Source of the DNA: Burkholderia singularis
GTDB lineage: Bacteria > Pseudomonadota > Gammaproteobacteria > Burkholderiales > Burkholderiaceae
Length of the DNA: 64,000 nucleotides
Reading direction: 5' to 3'
NCBI RefSeq assembly: GCF_900176645.1
Contig: NZ_FXAN01000004.1
Location: 62,001-126,000, forward strand
Shown here: positions 39,990-49,214 of the stretch, in pieces
How the letters are laid out: each line of letters starts with the position of its first letter
Numbering within the stretch: the first letter of the stretch is position 1
Made by a program: the position numbers and the translations under genes
The notes under the pieces: generated by a model
Database searches by the model: none
Seen by the model: only the letters and a program-made list of their open reading frames with translations
Told to the model about the DNA's origin: nothing

Positions 39990-40269
39990 TGGATCCTGAG
40001 CGATGAGTGTGCGTTGTCAAACAGCGCAAGCCGCGGGTTTTAATGCATGATAATCGCTGTGCTATGCTCGATGGCGATATCCGATAACGGCTGAATCGCC
40101 CGATTCGTATCGTGGCGACAATTTTCGTGTCATCTGATTCCGAATAAGCGCGTGTTGGTATATTGGTATGGTTTCGCGTCACGCATTCGGTGATTAACGA
40201 TTAAAAATAAAATATCAATAATAAATCGGTTTTTCTGTCATCAGGGTTGATCACCTCGAGAGGTTTCTC
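39990..40269. promoter_or_regulatory. AT-rich divergent leader of the CoA-transferase/ScpB operon
   Basis: This 280-base stretch is far richer in A/T than its surroundings, especially 40190-40250. It holds a tandem repeat TTGGTATA-TTGGTATG at 40155-40170 and a palindrome ACCTC-2-GAGGT (40253-40264) over the Shine-Dalgarno GAGAGG (40258-40263). A possible -10 for the minus-strand acetyltransferase gene is TATCAT (complement of about 40045-40050). No gene is seen. Confidence 0.5.
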
Positions 40270-41439
40270 ATGCATCAAAATGCGTTGAAATCCCTGCTTG
40301 CCGACGTAAAAATCGTGGATCTTTCCCGCGTGCTGGCCGGCCCTTTTGCTACCATGACCCTGGCGAACCTGGGCGCGCGCGTGATAAAAGTCGAGATGCC
40401 GGTGGTCGGCGACGACGCGCGCGCTTTCGGTCCGTTCGCCAATGGAAAATCATTATATTTCTCGGCTATTAATTGCAACAAAGAAAGCATCGCCCTCAAT
40501 TTGAAACGCGGCGAAGACCGTTCGATATTCGAAAAATTAGTCTCGAAAGCGGATGTGCTGGTCGAAAATTATCGGCCCGGCACGATGGAGAAGCTCGGTT
40601 ATGGATGGGACATGCTGCACGACCGATTTCCTCAGCTCATCTACGGCGCGGTATCCGGATTCGGCGATACGGGGCCGCGCTCCAGTCTCGCCGCGTATGA
40701 CATGGTCGTGCAGGGAATGGGCGGCATCATGAGCGTGACGGGGCATCCGGGCGGCGCGCCCGCACGCGTCGGCGTGTCGATCGGCGATATCACGGCTGGG
40801 TTGTATTTGGCGCTGGGCATCAATGCCGCGCTGTATCGGCGCTCGTTGGCCGGGGTGGGATGCAAGCTCGATATCGCGATGCTCGATTGCCAGGCGGCGA
40901 TCATGGAGGACGCCGTGACCGTGTATGCAAAGACCGGTGAGGCTCCCGGCCCGTTGGGCACTCGGCATCCGACGGTGGCGCCGTTTCAGGCCTATGCCGC
41001 CGCCGACGGCAATATCATCATCGCCGCGGGCAACGATCATCTGTTCTCGCTTGCCACCGACGTGCTCGGGCGGCCTGAGCTTGCGCGCGATCCCCGTTTC
41101 GCCACCAATGAACTGCGTCATCGGAACGTGGATGCATTGCAGGCGGAGATCGAAAGCGTGTCGGTGACCCGCTGCGTGTCGTATTGGCTGGATGCGTTGA
41201 CCGCGAAAGGCGTACCATGCGCGCCGATCAACGATATCGCGCACATGATGGCCGAGCCGCAGATTGTCGCGCGCAATATGATCGTGCGCGTGGCCGATCC
41301 GGTTGCGGGGGAACTGAGCGTCGCGGGCAATCCTGTCAAGGTCATGGGCATGCCGGAGCCGCGAACGATGCGTCCGGCGCCGGAACTCGACGCCGACCGT
41401 GCGGCGATCGTCGCCGAATTTGTCGGGAGCGGGCGATGA
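40270..41439 (+). CDS. Class III (CaiB/BaiF) CoA-transferase, paired with ScpB-like decarboxylase
   Basis: A 389-residue class III CoA-transferase with LADVKIVDLSRVLAGPFATM, LGARVIKVEMP, VENYRPGTMEKLGYGWD and the catalytic Asp at D173 in VSIGDITAGLYLA. Its first 100 codons are richer in A/T than those of its neighbours. It overlaps the next gene by four bases (ATGA), so the two products are made together. Since the partner resembles methylmalonyl-CoA decarboxylase, the transferase may load CoA on methylmalonate or malonate, or recycle CoA from propionyl-CoA; this is inference. It is not closely similar to the CaiB-family protein at 10842-12047. Confidence 0.88.
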   Translation: MHQNALKSLLADVKIVDLSRVLAGPFATMTLANLGARVIKVEMPVVGDDARAFGPFANGKSLYFSAINCNKESIALNLKRGEDRSIFEKLVSKADVLVENYRPGTMEKLGYGWDMLHDRFPQLIYGAVSGFGDTGPRSSLAAYDMVVQGMGGIMSVTGHPGGAPARVGVSIGDITAGLYLALGINAALYRRSLAGVGCKLDIAMLDCQAAIMEDAVTVYAKTGEAPGPLGTRHPTVAPFQAYAAADGNIIIAAGNDHLFSLATDVLGRPELARDPRFATNELRHRNVDALQAEIESVSVTRCVSYWLDALTAKGVPCAPINDIAHMMAEPQIVARNMIVRVADPVAGELSVAGNPVKVMGMPEPRTMRPAPELDADRAAIVAEFVGSGR

Positions 41440-42236
41440 GCGGCGTGGTTGCGGCGGGCGAACTGGTCCGCTCGGATGTGCGTGACGGCGTTGGCGTGAT
41501 CACGCTCGATCATCCGGCCAAGCGCAATGCGTTGAGCGCGCAGTTGCTCGGCGCATTGATGAGTGCGCTGGACGGCGTCGTCGAGCGGGGTGCGCGCGTG
41601 GTGATTCTGCGCGCGGCGCCCGGGATGAGCGTATGGTCGGCGGGCCACGATATTCGGGAGCTGCCGCAAGGCGGCACGGACCCGCTGGGTTATTTCGATC
41701 CGTTGGAGCGGACGCTGCGGGCGATACGCGCACTGCCGGTGCCGGTGGTGGCGATGGTGCGAGGCTCGGTGTGGGGCGGCGCGTTTGATCTGGTATTGAG
41801 CTGCGACATGATCGTCGCCGACGAGTCCGCGACATTCGCGATCACGCCGGCCAACATCGGATTGCCTTACAACACGACGGGCTTGCTGCATTTTCTGGGC
41901 CGGTTGCCTTTGAATCTCGTCAGGGAGATGTTTTTCACTGCCGAGCCGTTGGATGCGCAGCGGGCCTTGCAATGGGGGATCGTCAATCGCCTGATGCCGA
42001 GCGTCGAACTGGAGGCGCGGACGATGGCCCTCGCAACGGGCATGGCATCGAAAGCGCCATTGGCGATTGCGGTGGTGAAGGAGCAATTGCGCGTGCTGAC
42101 CGACTATCACGCCGTTCCCGCTCAGGCGTTCGAGAAAATCGAGGCGATGCGGCAGAAGGTTTACGGCAGCGCGGATTATCGCGAAGGCGTGACGGCATTT
42201 CTCGAGAAACGCAGGCCGGCATTCAAGGGTGAGTGA
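41436..42236 (+). CDS. scpB: Methylmalonyl-CoA decarboxylase-like enoyl-CoA hydratase family protein
   Basis: The 266-residue crotonase-fold protein matches E. coli ScpB (YgfG) closely by eye. It has the oxyanion segment WSAGHDIRELPQGG, then DPLGYFDPL, MVRGSVWGGAFDLVLSCD, the active-site-side TPANIGLPYN and the C-terminal FLEKRRPAF. E. coli ScpB decarboxylates (R)-methylmalonyl-CoA to propionyl-CoA, next to a mutase and a different type of CoA-transferase. No mutase gene is seen here. The start overlaps the transferase stop. Confidence 0.86.
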   Translation: MSGVVAAGELVRSDVRDGVGVITLDHPAKRNALSAQLLGALMSALDGVVERGARVVILRAAPGMSVWSAGHDIRELPQGGTDPLGYFDPLERTLRAIRALPVPVVAMVRGSVWGGAFDLVLSCDMIVADESATFAITPANIGLPYNTTGLLHFLGRLPLNLVREMFFTAEPLDAQRALQWGIVNRLMPSVELEARTMALATGMASKAPLAIAVVKEQLRVLTDYHAVPAQAFEKIEAMRQKVYGSADYREGVTAFLEKRRPAFKGE

Positions 42237-42322
42237 CGGCGCGTCCGATGCCCGCTTGTCGGCCGCATGGCCTGGTCAGGATGCGTCCAAAGCCGCTCGG
42301 CGCCGGCGCGCGACGCATCAAT

Positions 42323-42359
42323 CGACGCCAGGCGGCCGCTCGGCAGCCGCCTGGCGTCG
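42323..42359. terminator. Perfect 14-bp stem-loop between scpB and tex, no U-tract
   Basis: CGACGCCAGGCGGC (42323-42336) pairs perfectly with GCCGCCTGGCGTCG (42346-42359) around a 9-base loop. It lies 2 bases from the tex stop and 86 bases after scpB. Neither side has a T-run. Confidence 0.6.
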
Positions 42360-42361
42360 GT

Positions 42362-44704
42362 TCAGCGCGATTGCTTGAGTTTGGCAAACGCCGCGGCCAT
42401 TGCGCCCGCCGGCTCCGGCTCGCGCGACGAACGGGCAGGGCGATTGCCGCCACCGCCGCGCATCCCGCCGCGCTCGGTGCTGCCGCCGCGTCCGCCTGCG
42501 GCGGCATTCGGCGCGAAGTCGTCGTCCAGACGCATGGTCAGCGAAATCCGCTGACGCTTCACGTCGACGTCGAGCACCTTCACCTTGACCACCTGGCCGG
42601 CTTTCACGACCTCGTGCGGGTCCTTGACGAATTTCGTCGACATTGCCGACACGTGCACGAGCCCGTCCTGATGGACGCCGATGTCGACAAACGCGCCGAA
42701 TGCCGCGACGTTCGTCACGACGGCCTCGAGCACCATGCCGGGCGCGAGGTCCGACACTTTCTCCACGCCTTCGCGGAACGTCGCGGTCTTGAATTCGGGG
42801 CGCGGGTCGCGGCCCGGTTTTTCAAGCTCGCCGAGGATATCGCGCACCGTCGGCAACCCGAAGCGCTCGTCGACGAATTCGGTGGGCGACAGCCCGGCTA
42901 GCGCGTCGCGGTTGCCGAGCACGTCGTCGATCCGTTTGCTGATTTTCGCGAGAATCCGCTCGACGACGGGATATGCCTCGGGGTGCACCGACGAGCGGTC
43001 GAGCGGATTCTCGCCGCCATTGATCCGCAAGAAGCCCGCTGCCTGCTCGAAGGTTTTGTCGCCCAGGCGCGGTACACGGCGCAGATGCTCGCGCGACGGG
43101 AACGGCCCGTTCGCGTCGCGATAATCGACGATGTTGCGCGCAAGCGTCGCGTTGAGCCCGGAGACGCGCGCAAGCAGCGCGGCCGACGCGGTGTTCGCGT
43201 CGACGCCCACGGCGTTGACGCAATCCTCGACGACCGCGTCGAGCGAACGCGCAAGCTCGCGCTGATTGACGTCATGCTGATACTGGCCCACGCCGATCGC
43301 CTTCGGCTCGATCTTCACGAGTTCGGCGAGCGGGTCCTGCAGCCGGCGTGCGATCGACACCGCGCCGCGCAACGACACGTCCAGATCCGGGAATTCCTTG
43401 GCGGCAAGCTCGGAGGCCGAATAGACGGACGCGCCTGCTTCGGACACGACGATCTTCTGCAGCCGGAGTTCCGGATGCTTTGCGATCAATTCGCCCGCGA
43501 GCTTATCGGTTTCGCGCGACGCGGTGCCGTTGCCGATGCTGATCAGCTCGGCCTGCGTTTCGCGCGCGATGCGCGCGAGCTTGGCAAGGGAGCCGTCCCA
43601 GTCACGGCGCGGTTCGTGCGGATAAATCGTGTCGGTGGCGAGCAGCTTGCCGGTGCGATCGACGACGGCGACTTTCACGCCGGTGCGCAAGCCCGGATCG
43701 AGACCGATCACGGCCTTCGGGCCGGCGGGCGCGGCGAGCAGCAAATCCTTCAGATTGCGCGCGAATACGCGGATCGCTTCATGCTCGGCCGTCTCGCGCA
43801 GCTGCGTGAGCAATTCGGTTTCGAGGTGCGGCTGCACCTTCACGCGCCAGCACCAGCGGCACACGTCGGCGAGCCATTTGTCGGCCGGCCGGCCTTGATT
43901 GGCGATGCCGAAATGGCGGGCGATCATCGCTTCGCCTGGATGCGGCACCTGCGCGTCGAGTTCCTCGCCCAGGCCGAGCTTCACGCTCAGCACGCCCGCG
44001 TTGCGGCCGCGAAAGAGCGCGAGCGCGCGGTGCGACGGCACCGTTTTGAGCGTCTCGGCATAGTCGTAGTAATCGCGGAATTTTTCGCCCTCGTCGCCTT
44101 GCTTGCCGTCGACGACCGCCGACGACACCACGCCGCGCTCGAACAAATAGTCGCGCAGCTTGCCGAGCAGTTCGGCCGTCTCGCCGAATTGTTCGGACAG
44201 GATGTCGCGCGCGCCGTCGAGCGCGGCTTTCACGTCGGCGACGCCCTTGTCCGCGCTCACGTAGGCGGCGGCTTGCGTTTGCGGGTCGAGAAGCGGATTC
44301 GCGAGCAGCGCGTGCGCGAGCGGCTCGAGCCCGGCTTCGCGGGCGATCTGAGCGCGCGTGCGACGCTTCGGCTTATACGGCAGGTACAGATCCTCGAGCG
44401 TTTGCTTGCTGTCGGCCGCTTCGATCGCCGCGCGCAATTCGTCCGTCAGCTTGCCTTGCTCGTCGATGCTCGCGACGATCGTCGCGCGGCGTTCTTCCAG
44501 TTCGCGCAGATACAGCAGGCGCTCTTCGAGTTGGCGCAATTGCGTGTCGTCGAGATTGCCCGTGACTTCCTTGCGGTAGCGGGCGATAAACGGAACGGTG
44601 GAGCCTTCGTCGAGGAGTTGCACGGCCGCGGCGACCTGCCGGGGCTGGACCGCCAATTCGTCGGCGATGCGCTGTACGATCTTGAGTGCTACGGTTTCCG
44701 TCAT
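42362..44704 (-). CDS. tex: Transcription accessory protein Tex
   Basis: The 780-residue RNA-binding protein has the helical N-terminal domain ([22 protein letters not shown]), a YqgF-like RNase H fold ([19 protein letters not shown]) and a helix-hairpin-helix region ([20 protein letters not shown]). A C-terminal S1 domain ([20 protein letters not shown]) precedes a Gly/Arg-rich tail. Tex (Spt6-like) affects transcription and virulence gene expression in several bacteria. The start MTETVALK was chosen for family length; upstream in-frame codons look non-native. Confidence 0.96.
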   Translation of the reverse strand: MTETVALKIVQRIADELAVQPRQVAAAVQLLDEGSTVPFIARYRKEVTGNLDDTQLRQLEERLLYLRELEERRATIVASIDEQGKLTDELRAAIEAADSKQTLEDLYLPYKPKRRTRAQIAREAGLEPLAHALLANPLLDPQTQAAAYVSADKGVADVKAALDGARDILSEQFGETAELLGKLRDYLFERGVVSSAVVDGKQGDEGEKFRDYYDYAETLKTVPSHRALALFRGRNAGVLSVKLGLGEELDAQVPHPGEAMIARHFGIANQGRPADKWLADVCRWCWRVKVQPHLETELLTQLRETAEHEAIRVFARNLKDLLLAAPAGPKAVIGLDPGLRTGVKVAVVDRTGKLLATDTIYPHEPRRDWDGSLAKLARIARETQAELISIGNGTASRETDKLAGELIAKHPELRLQKIVVSEAGASVYSASELAAKEFPDLDVSLRGAVSIARRLQDPLAELVKIEPKAIGVGQYQHDVNQRELARSLDAVVEDCVNAVGVDANTASAALLARVSGLNATLARNIVDYRDANGPFPSREHLRRVPRLGDKTFEQAAGFLRINGGENPLDRSSVHPEAYPVVERILAKISKRIDDVLGNRDALAGLSPTEFVDERFGLPTVRDILGELEKPGRDPRPEFKTATFREGVEKVSDLAPGMVLEAVVTNVAAFGAFVDIGVHQDGLVHVSAMSTKFVKDPHEVVKAGQVVKVKVLDVDVKRQRISLTMRLDDDFAPNAAAGGRGGSTERGGMRGGGGNRPARSSREPEPAGAMAAAFAKLKQSR

Positions 44705-44810
44705 GTCGTGATATGCGTCTGCTGCGTGCTGAAATCGCCCGTGCCGGCCGGCTGGCCCTCGCACCGGGCTGGCGGGTGAATGGAGCGGGGCATTTTGCCA
44801 TAAATGCGAA

Positions 44811-44836
44811 AGCACCCGACTTCGGGGTGCTAGAAT
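44811..44836 (+). promoter_or_regulatory. Hairpin overlapping a probable -10
   Basis: AGCACCC (44811-44817) pairs with GGGTGCT (44825-44831), and TAGAAT (44831-44836) starts at its last base. The hexamer ends 7 bases before the ATG at 44844, so the transcript would be leaderless. On the minus strand the same stem is followed by a T-rich stretch. Confidence 0.4.
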
Positions 44837-44843
44837 TTGGCCC

Positions 44844-45593
44844 ATGATCCGCAGCTTTCCTACGACGTTGCCTACCTTCCGATTTTCCGTTGTCACGTTC
44901 GCCACGCCCGCCGTGGCGCTTGCATCGGCGTTGTGCTGCGCCGGCGCGCTCGCGCAGGCGCTTGCGCCGGCGGCTTCGACGCCTGATGCCGCCGCCTCCG
45001 ATGTGACCACGTTCGCCGCGCAAGCCAATTTCGACGCACGTCAAAAAGTGCTCGATCAACGCACGGCGGAAAACGACTATCGTTATGCGGTAGCCCAGCA
45101 CAATTGCTACAGCAAGTTTTTCGTCAACCATTGCCTGGACGGCGCGCGGGAAACGATGCGCGCGGAGCGTGCGAGCATCAACCAGGAGCAACAGGCGCTC
45201 AATGACGAACAACGGGCAGTGCGCGCGCAGGAGCGCGATCGTCAGATCGCGCTGAAAGACGCGCAGCGGCAGGCGCAGGCGCCGCAGCGTGCGGCCAGCG
45301 ACGCGGCGAATGCCGCCGCATACGAAAGCAAGCAGCAGCAAAATGCGCTCAAGCGTGCCGAGCGCGACGCTCAGGCGCCGCAGCGCGCAGCGAGCCAGAA
45401 GGCGTATGACGATAAGCAGGCCGCGTTTCAGCGCAAGCTAGACGAAGCGCACGCGAAGGCCGCACAGGATGCGCAGCAGCGTGCGCAGAACGCGCAGCGC
45501 TACGAGGAAAAGCAGCGTAATGCGGCGCAGCACAAAGCCGAGGTGGACGAGCGTCAGCGGCGGGCTGCCGAGAAGGCGCAGCAAAAGCAGTAG
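44844..45593 (+). CDS. Exported coiled-coil protein of unknown function
   Basis: A 249-residue protein with a probable signal peptide ending near residue 40 ([16 protein letters not shown]). A segment with two Cys (C88 and C97 in [11 protein letters not shown]) could form a periplasmic disulfide. From about 105 to the end it is a highly charged Gln/Ala/Arg/Lys-rich helix, predicted coiled coil, with a repeated unit holding AQAPQRAAS at about residues 143 and 176. I do not recognise a named function; similar Cys-plus-coil proteins are often called TolA-like, but there is no membrane anchor or TolA domain. It lies between tex (divergent) and a DUF465 gene. Confidence 0.8.
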   Translation: MIRSFPTTLPTFRFSVVTFATPAVALASALCCAGALAQALAPAASTPDAAASDVTTFAAQANFDARQKVLDQRTAENDYRYAVAQHNCYSKFFVNHCLDGARETMRAERASINQEQQALNDEQRAVRAQERDRQIALKDAQRQAQAPQRAASDAANAAAYESKQQQNALKRAERDAQAPQRAASQKAYDDKQAAFQRKLDEAHAKAAQDAQQRAQNAQRYEEKQRNAAQHKAEVDERQRRAAEKAQQKQ

Positions 45594-45706
45594 CCGCAAT
45601 AAATAAGAGAGCGTCGGCGAGCAGTACGTTGGGTGGGGCGATTTGCAAGGCAATCTCGGGCACGCGGGCCGTTCGGCCGGTATGCCAGTTTAGTGAGGAG
45701 GCGAGT

Positions 45707-45922
45707 ATGCAAACCCGTTTGGCGGATACGCAACAGGAGCTGTACAACCGGCTGGTATCTCTGCAAGAGCTGCATAAACAGCTTGCTCGCGAGATCGAGC
45801 AGAAGGAAGGCCGCTCGGACATCGACGATCTGACGCTGCACCGGCTGAAGAAGGAAAAGCTGCTGGCCAAAGACAAGATCATTATGCTGCAGTCGCAGCT
45901 CGAACCGGATAAGCGCGCTTAG
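45707..45922 (+). CDS. DUF465 (YdcH-like) small protein
   Basis: The 71-residue protein is almost wholly helical and coiled (LVSLQELHKQLAREIEQKEG, LHRLKKEKLLAKDKI), with the LKKEKLxxKD motif of the DUF465 family. The ATG has GAGGAG 6 bases upstream (45695-45700). Function unknown. It is 113 bases after the coiled-coil gene and 65 before the helicase gene. Confidence 0.85.
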   Translation: MQTRLADTQQELYNRLVSLQELHKQLAREIEQKEGRSDIDDLTLHRLKKEKLLAKDKIIMLQSQLEPDKRA

Positions 45923-45987
45923 CGCGGCCTGGCAAGCGCCGGCGCCGCGGCAAGCGCCGGAGCCGGGATACCTGGGAACCGCTTGCC

Positions 45988-48195
45988 TTGAATTCACCGC
46001 TTGATGCCCATTCTGATGCGCGGCGCGACGCTTCGTCCGCCGCGGGCCCGCGTGCGCCCGAGGCCGGCGCGTACACGCCCAGCGTGAAGCGTGCCAACGA
46101 ACTCGACGCCATTTTCGGCGCGAGCGGCCTGCTTGCGCGGGCGCTCGACGGCTATCGCCCGCGCGCGTCGCAAATCGAGATGGCGCGTGCTGTCGCGGCA
46201 GCAATGGAGGCGTCGGGCAAACTGATGCCCGAACCGGAGATTTTCGACACGCGCAAGCGCCCGGCGCGGCGTTTGCAAGACGGCGCAAGCGCGACCGACG
46301 CGGCTACCGCGAGTGCCGACGAAACCGCCGCGAGCGCCGACAACACGCTGATCGTCGAAGCGGGCACCGGTACCGGCAAGACCTATGCTTACCTTGTGCC
46401 GGCGATGCTGTGGGGCGGCAAGGTAATCGTGTCGACGGGCACCAAGCACTTACAGGACCAGCTTTTTCTACGCGACATTCCGACCGTGCGCGATGCGCTC
46501 GCGGTGCCCGTGACGGTTGCGATGCTCAAGGGGCGCGCGAACTACCTGTGCCATTACTATCTGCAGCGCACCGCAGACAACGGCCGGCTGCCGTCGCGGC
46601 AGGACACCGCGCATCTGCAGGAAATCGTCCGTTTCGCGAAGATCACGAAAAGCGGCGACAAGGCCGAGCTTGCGAGCGTGCCGGAAACATCGCCCGTATG
46701 GCCGATGGTGACGTCGACGCGCGACAACTGCCTGGGCCAGGAATGCCCGCATTACAAGGAATGTTTCGTGATGCAGGCGCGCCGCGACGCGCAGCAGGCG
46801 GACATCGTCGTGGTCAATCACCACTTGTTCTTCGCGGACATCATGCTGCGCGATACCGGCATGGCCGAACTGCTGCCGAGCGCGAACACGATTATCTTCG
46901 ACGAAGCGCACCAGCTTCCGGAAACCGCGACGCTGTTCTTCGGCGAGACGCTGTCGACGACGCAGTTGCTCGAGCTTGCGCGCGATTGCGTCGCCGAGGG
47001 GCTGGGGCACGCGCGCGACGCGGTCGAGTGGGTGAAGCTCGGCGGTGCGCTCGAACGCGCCGCGCGCGACGTGCGCCTTGCGTTTGGCGACGGCGGCACG
47101 CTGCGCGTGTCGCTCGCGCAACTCGACGACGATCACCCGCTGTTCGGCGCGCTCGATGCGCTCGACGCGGCGCTTGACGCGCTGTCGAGTGCGCTCGCGG
47201 CGCAGGCCGAGCGTGCTGAATCGATTGGCGCGTGCCATCGCCGGGCGCGCGAGCTGCAGGATCTGCTGGCGGGTTGGGTCGCGCCGCAGGCCGAGCCGCC
47301 GGTGCCGGACGAGGCGGGCGGCAACGAAAAGGTACGTTGGATCGAGGTGTTTTCGAACACGGTTCAACTGCACGAAACGCCATTGTCGGTCGCGCCGATT
47401 TTCGCGAAACAACGTGCGGGCGTGCCGCGTGCGTGGATCTTCACGTCGGCGACGCTGTCGGTGCGCGGCGACTTCACGCACTATGCGGCGCAGATGGGGC
47501 TCGACGCGCGCCGCTCGATGACGCTGCCAAGTCCGTTCGACTATCCGGCGCAGGGGCTTTTATATGTGCCGCGGAATTTGCCGCAGCCGTCGTCGCCCGC
47601 GTTCACCGATGCGGTATTCGACGCCTCATTGCCGGCGATCGAGGCTTCGGGCGGCGGCGTGTTCGTGCTGTGCACGACGCTGCGCGCGGTCGACCGGATC
47701 GCGGCGAAGTTGCGCGAGACGATCGACGCGCACGGCTGGCGCACACCGCTGCTCGTGCAGGGCGACGCGAGCCGTACCGAGCTGCTCGATCGCTTCCGTG
47801 CGTATGGCAATGCGATCCTGGTCGGCAGCCAGAGTTTCTGGGAAGGCGTCGATGTGCGTGGCGACGCGCTGTCGCTCGTGGTGATCGACAAGCTGCCGTT
47901 CGCGCCGCCCGACGATCCGGTGCTCGCCGCGCGGCTCGATGCGCTCGCGAAGAAGGGGTTGAGCCCGTTCGCCGTTCATCAATTGCCGCAGGCCGTGATT
48001 ACGCTGAAGCAGGGTGCGGGGCGGCTGATTCGCGCGGAGACGGATCGCGGCGTGCTGATGATCTGCGACACGCGCCTCGTCGACAAGCCATATGGCCGGC
48101 GCATCTGGCAAAGCCTGCCGCCGTTCAAGCGCACGCGCGAAATCGACGTCGTGCGGGAATTTTTCGCCGAGCGGCGCGAGGCCGAACAAGCGTAG
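45988..48195 (+). CDS. yoaA: YoaA/DinG-type XPD-like ATP-dependent DNA helicase
   Basis: The 735-residue superfamily 2 helicase has Walker A EAGTGTGKT (K131) and Fe-S cluster Cys in NYLCHYYL and CLGQECPHYKEC. The other marks are the DEAH box (IIFDEAHQLPE) and C-terminal motifs (GSQSFWEGVDVRGD, QGAGRLIR). The cluster and length fit YoaA/DinG, 5'-3' helicases that remove R-loops or support repair of replication damage. Residues about 74-118 form an extra low-complexity loop before Walker A. The start appears to be the TTG at 45988. Confidence 0.93.
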   Translation: MNSPLDAHSDARRDASSAAGPRAPEAGAYTPSVKRANELDAIFGASGLLARALDGYRPRASQIEMARAVAAAMEASGKLMPEPEIFDTRKRPARRLQDGASATDAATASADETAASADNTLIVEAGTGTGKTYAYLVPAMLWGGKVIVSTGTKHLQDQLFLRDIPTVRDALAVPVTVAMLKGRANYLCHYYLQRTADNGRLPSRQDTAHLQEIVRFAKITKSGDKAELASVPETSPVWPMVTSTRDNCLGQECPHYKECFVMQARRDAQQADIVVVNHHLFFADIMLRDTGMAELLPSANTIIFDEAHQLPETATLFFGETLSTTQLLELARDCVAEGLGHARDAVEWVKLGGALERAARDVRLAFGDGGTLRVSLAQLDDDHPLFGALDALDAALDALSSALAAQAERAESIGACHRRARELQDLLAGWVAPQAEPPVPDEAGGNEKVRWIEVFSNTVQLHETPLSVAPIFAKQRAGVPRAWIFTSATLSVRGDFTHYAAQMGLDARRSMTLPSPFDYPAQGLLYVPRNLPQPSSPAFTDAVFDASLPAIEASGGGVFVLCTTLRAVDRIAAKLRETIDAHGWRTPLLVQGDASRTELLDRFRAYGNAILVGSQSFWEGVDVRGDALSLVVIDKLPFAPPDDPVLAARLDALAKKGLSPFAVHQLPQAVITLKQGAGRLIRAETDRGVLMICDTRLVDKPYGRRIWQSLPPFKRTREIDVVREFFAERREAEQA

Positions 48196-48259
48196 ACGTG
48201 ATGCGCGGCCGCGCGGGCGGCGGTCCGCGAGACTGTCCGCGCGGCTGCTTGCCGCGCGC

Positions 48260-48295
48260 AAAAGAAAACCCGGCGCGCAGGCCGGGTTTTCTTTT
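48260..48295. terminator. Bidirectional terminator between yoaA and bamD
   Basis: A perfect 15-bp stem, AAAAGAAAACCCGGC with GCCGGGTTTTCTTTT, encloses a 6-base loop. The outer A/T part gives a U-tract in both directions, serving the convergent yoaA and bamD. Confidence 0.9.
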
Positions 48296-48339
48296 GCAGC
48301 GCCGTACAGGCGGCTGCTTGTCAGCTCGGGTGTGTCAGC

Positions 48340-49179
48340 TCAGAACTGCCACCACGACTTTTTCTTGCCCGAGCGCGAATGGCCCGTGATGTACGGACTG
48401 TCCGGGAATGTCGACGCGAGTACGCGCTTCGTGTCGTCGGCGAGCTGGGGCTGATTCAGCTTCGTGTAGGACAGCATCATGATGTGCAGCGCATCCTCGA
48501 TCGCGGGCGCATTCTTGTATTCCTTCAACGCGAGCTGCGCGCGGTTGATCGCCGCGACGTAGGCGCCGCGCCGATAGTAATAATCCGCCGCGTGCACTTC
48601 GTGCGAGGCGAGCGCGTTGACGATGTAGCGCATCCGCGCGGCCGCGTCCGGTGCATACTTGCTCTTCGGGTAGCGGTCGACGACGACCTTGAACGCGTCA
48701 TACGATTCGCGCAGCGCCTGCGGATCGCGCTCGCTCATGTCCTGACCGGAGAAGCGGCCGAACAGGCCCAGATCGTCGTTGAAATGGATCATTCCCTTCA
48801 GATAGTACGCGTATGCGATATCGGGGTGATCCGGATGGAGCTGGATGAAGCGGTCGACAGCCTGGTCGGCTGCGGCCTGCTCGTTGTCCTTCCAGTTGCA
48901 GTATGCGACGTTGATTTGCGCTTGCTGCGCGAAATGGCCGAACGGGTCGCGACCCTGCAACGCCTCGAAGTACTTCGAGCACTTGCCCCAATCGCCGCCC
49001 GTCAATGCATCCTGAGCCTCTGAGTATAATTTGTTGTTCGACCAGGTTACCGTCTCGTCGCTCTTTTGCGGCAGGCCATGGCAGCCCGCGACGAGCGCGG
49101 CGGCGGCCAGCGCAGCCCAGGCGGCCGCGGGTTTCGCGACGCGTTTGGTCGAATGCATCATGGTGAATAGGGCTCGCAT
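48340..49179 (-). CDS. bamD: Outer membrane assembly lipoprotein BamD
   Basis: The 279-residue protein has a lipoprotein signal (AALAAAALVAGC). TPR repeats follow (LYSEAQDALTGGDWGKCSKYFEAL, LRESYDAFKVVVDRYPKSKYAPDA, VAAINRAQLALKEY), and it ends in a Lys/Ser-rich tail. BamD is the essential lipoprotein partner of BamA. The start at 49179 is chosen; MM at residues 7-8 offers later starts. It diverges from rluD with 35 bases between, so the two promoters must overlap. Confidence 0.94.
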   Translation of the reverse strand: MRALFTMMHSTKRVAKPAAAWAALAAAALVAGCHGLPQKSDETVTWSNNKLYSEAQDALTGGDWGKCSKYFEALQGRDPFGHFAQQAQINVAYCNWKDNEQAAADQAVDRFIQLHPDHPDIAYAYYLKGMIHFNDDLGLFGRFSGQDMSERDPQALRESYDAFKVVVDRYPKSKYAPDAAARMRYIVNALASHEVHAADYYYRRGAYVAAINRAQLALKEYKNAPAIEDALHIMMLSYTKLNQPQLADDTKRVLASTFPDSPYITGHSRSGKKKSWWQF

Positions 49180-49214
49180 TGTCCTAGCTTTAAGTCTCAA
49201 ATGACCCAGTCTAA

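Noticed and set aside
39990-42236. Mobile element or genomic island around the CaiB/ScpB operon
   Set aside because: No integrase, transposase, tRNA end, direct repeats or insertion sequence was seen; only the composition is unusual.
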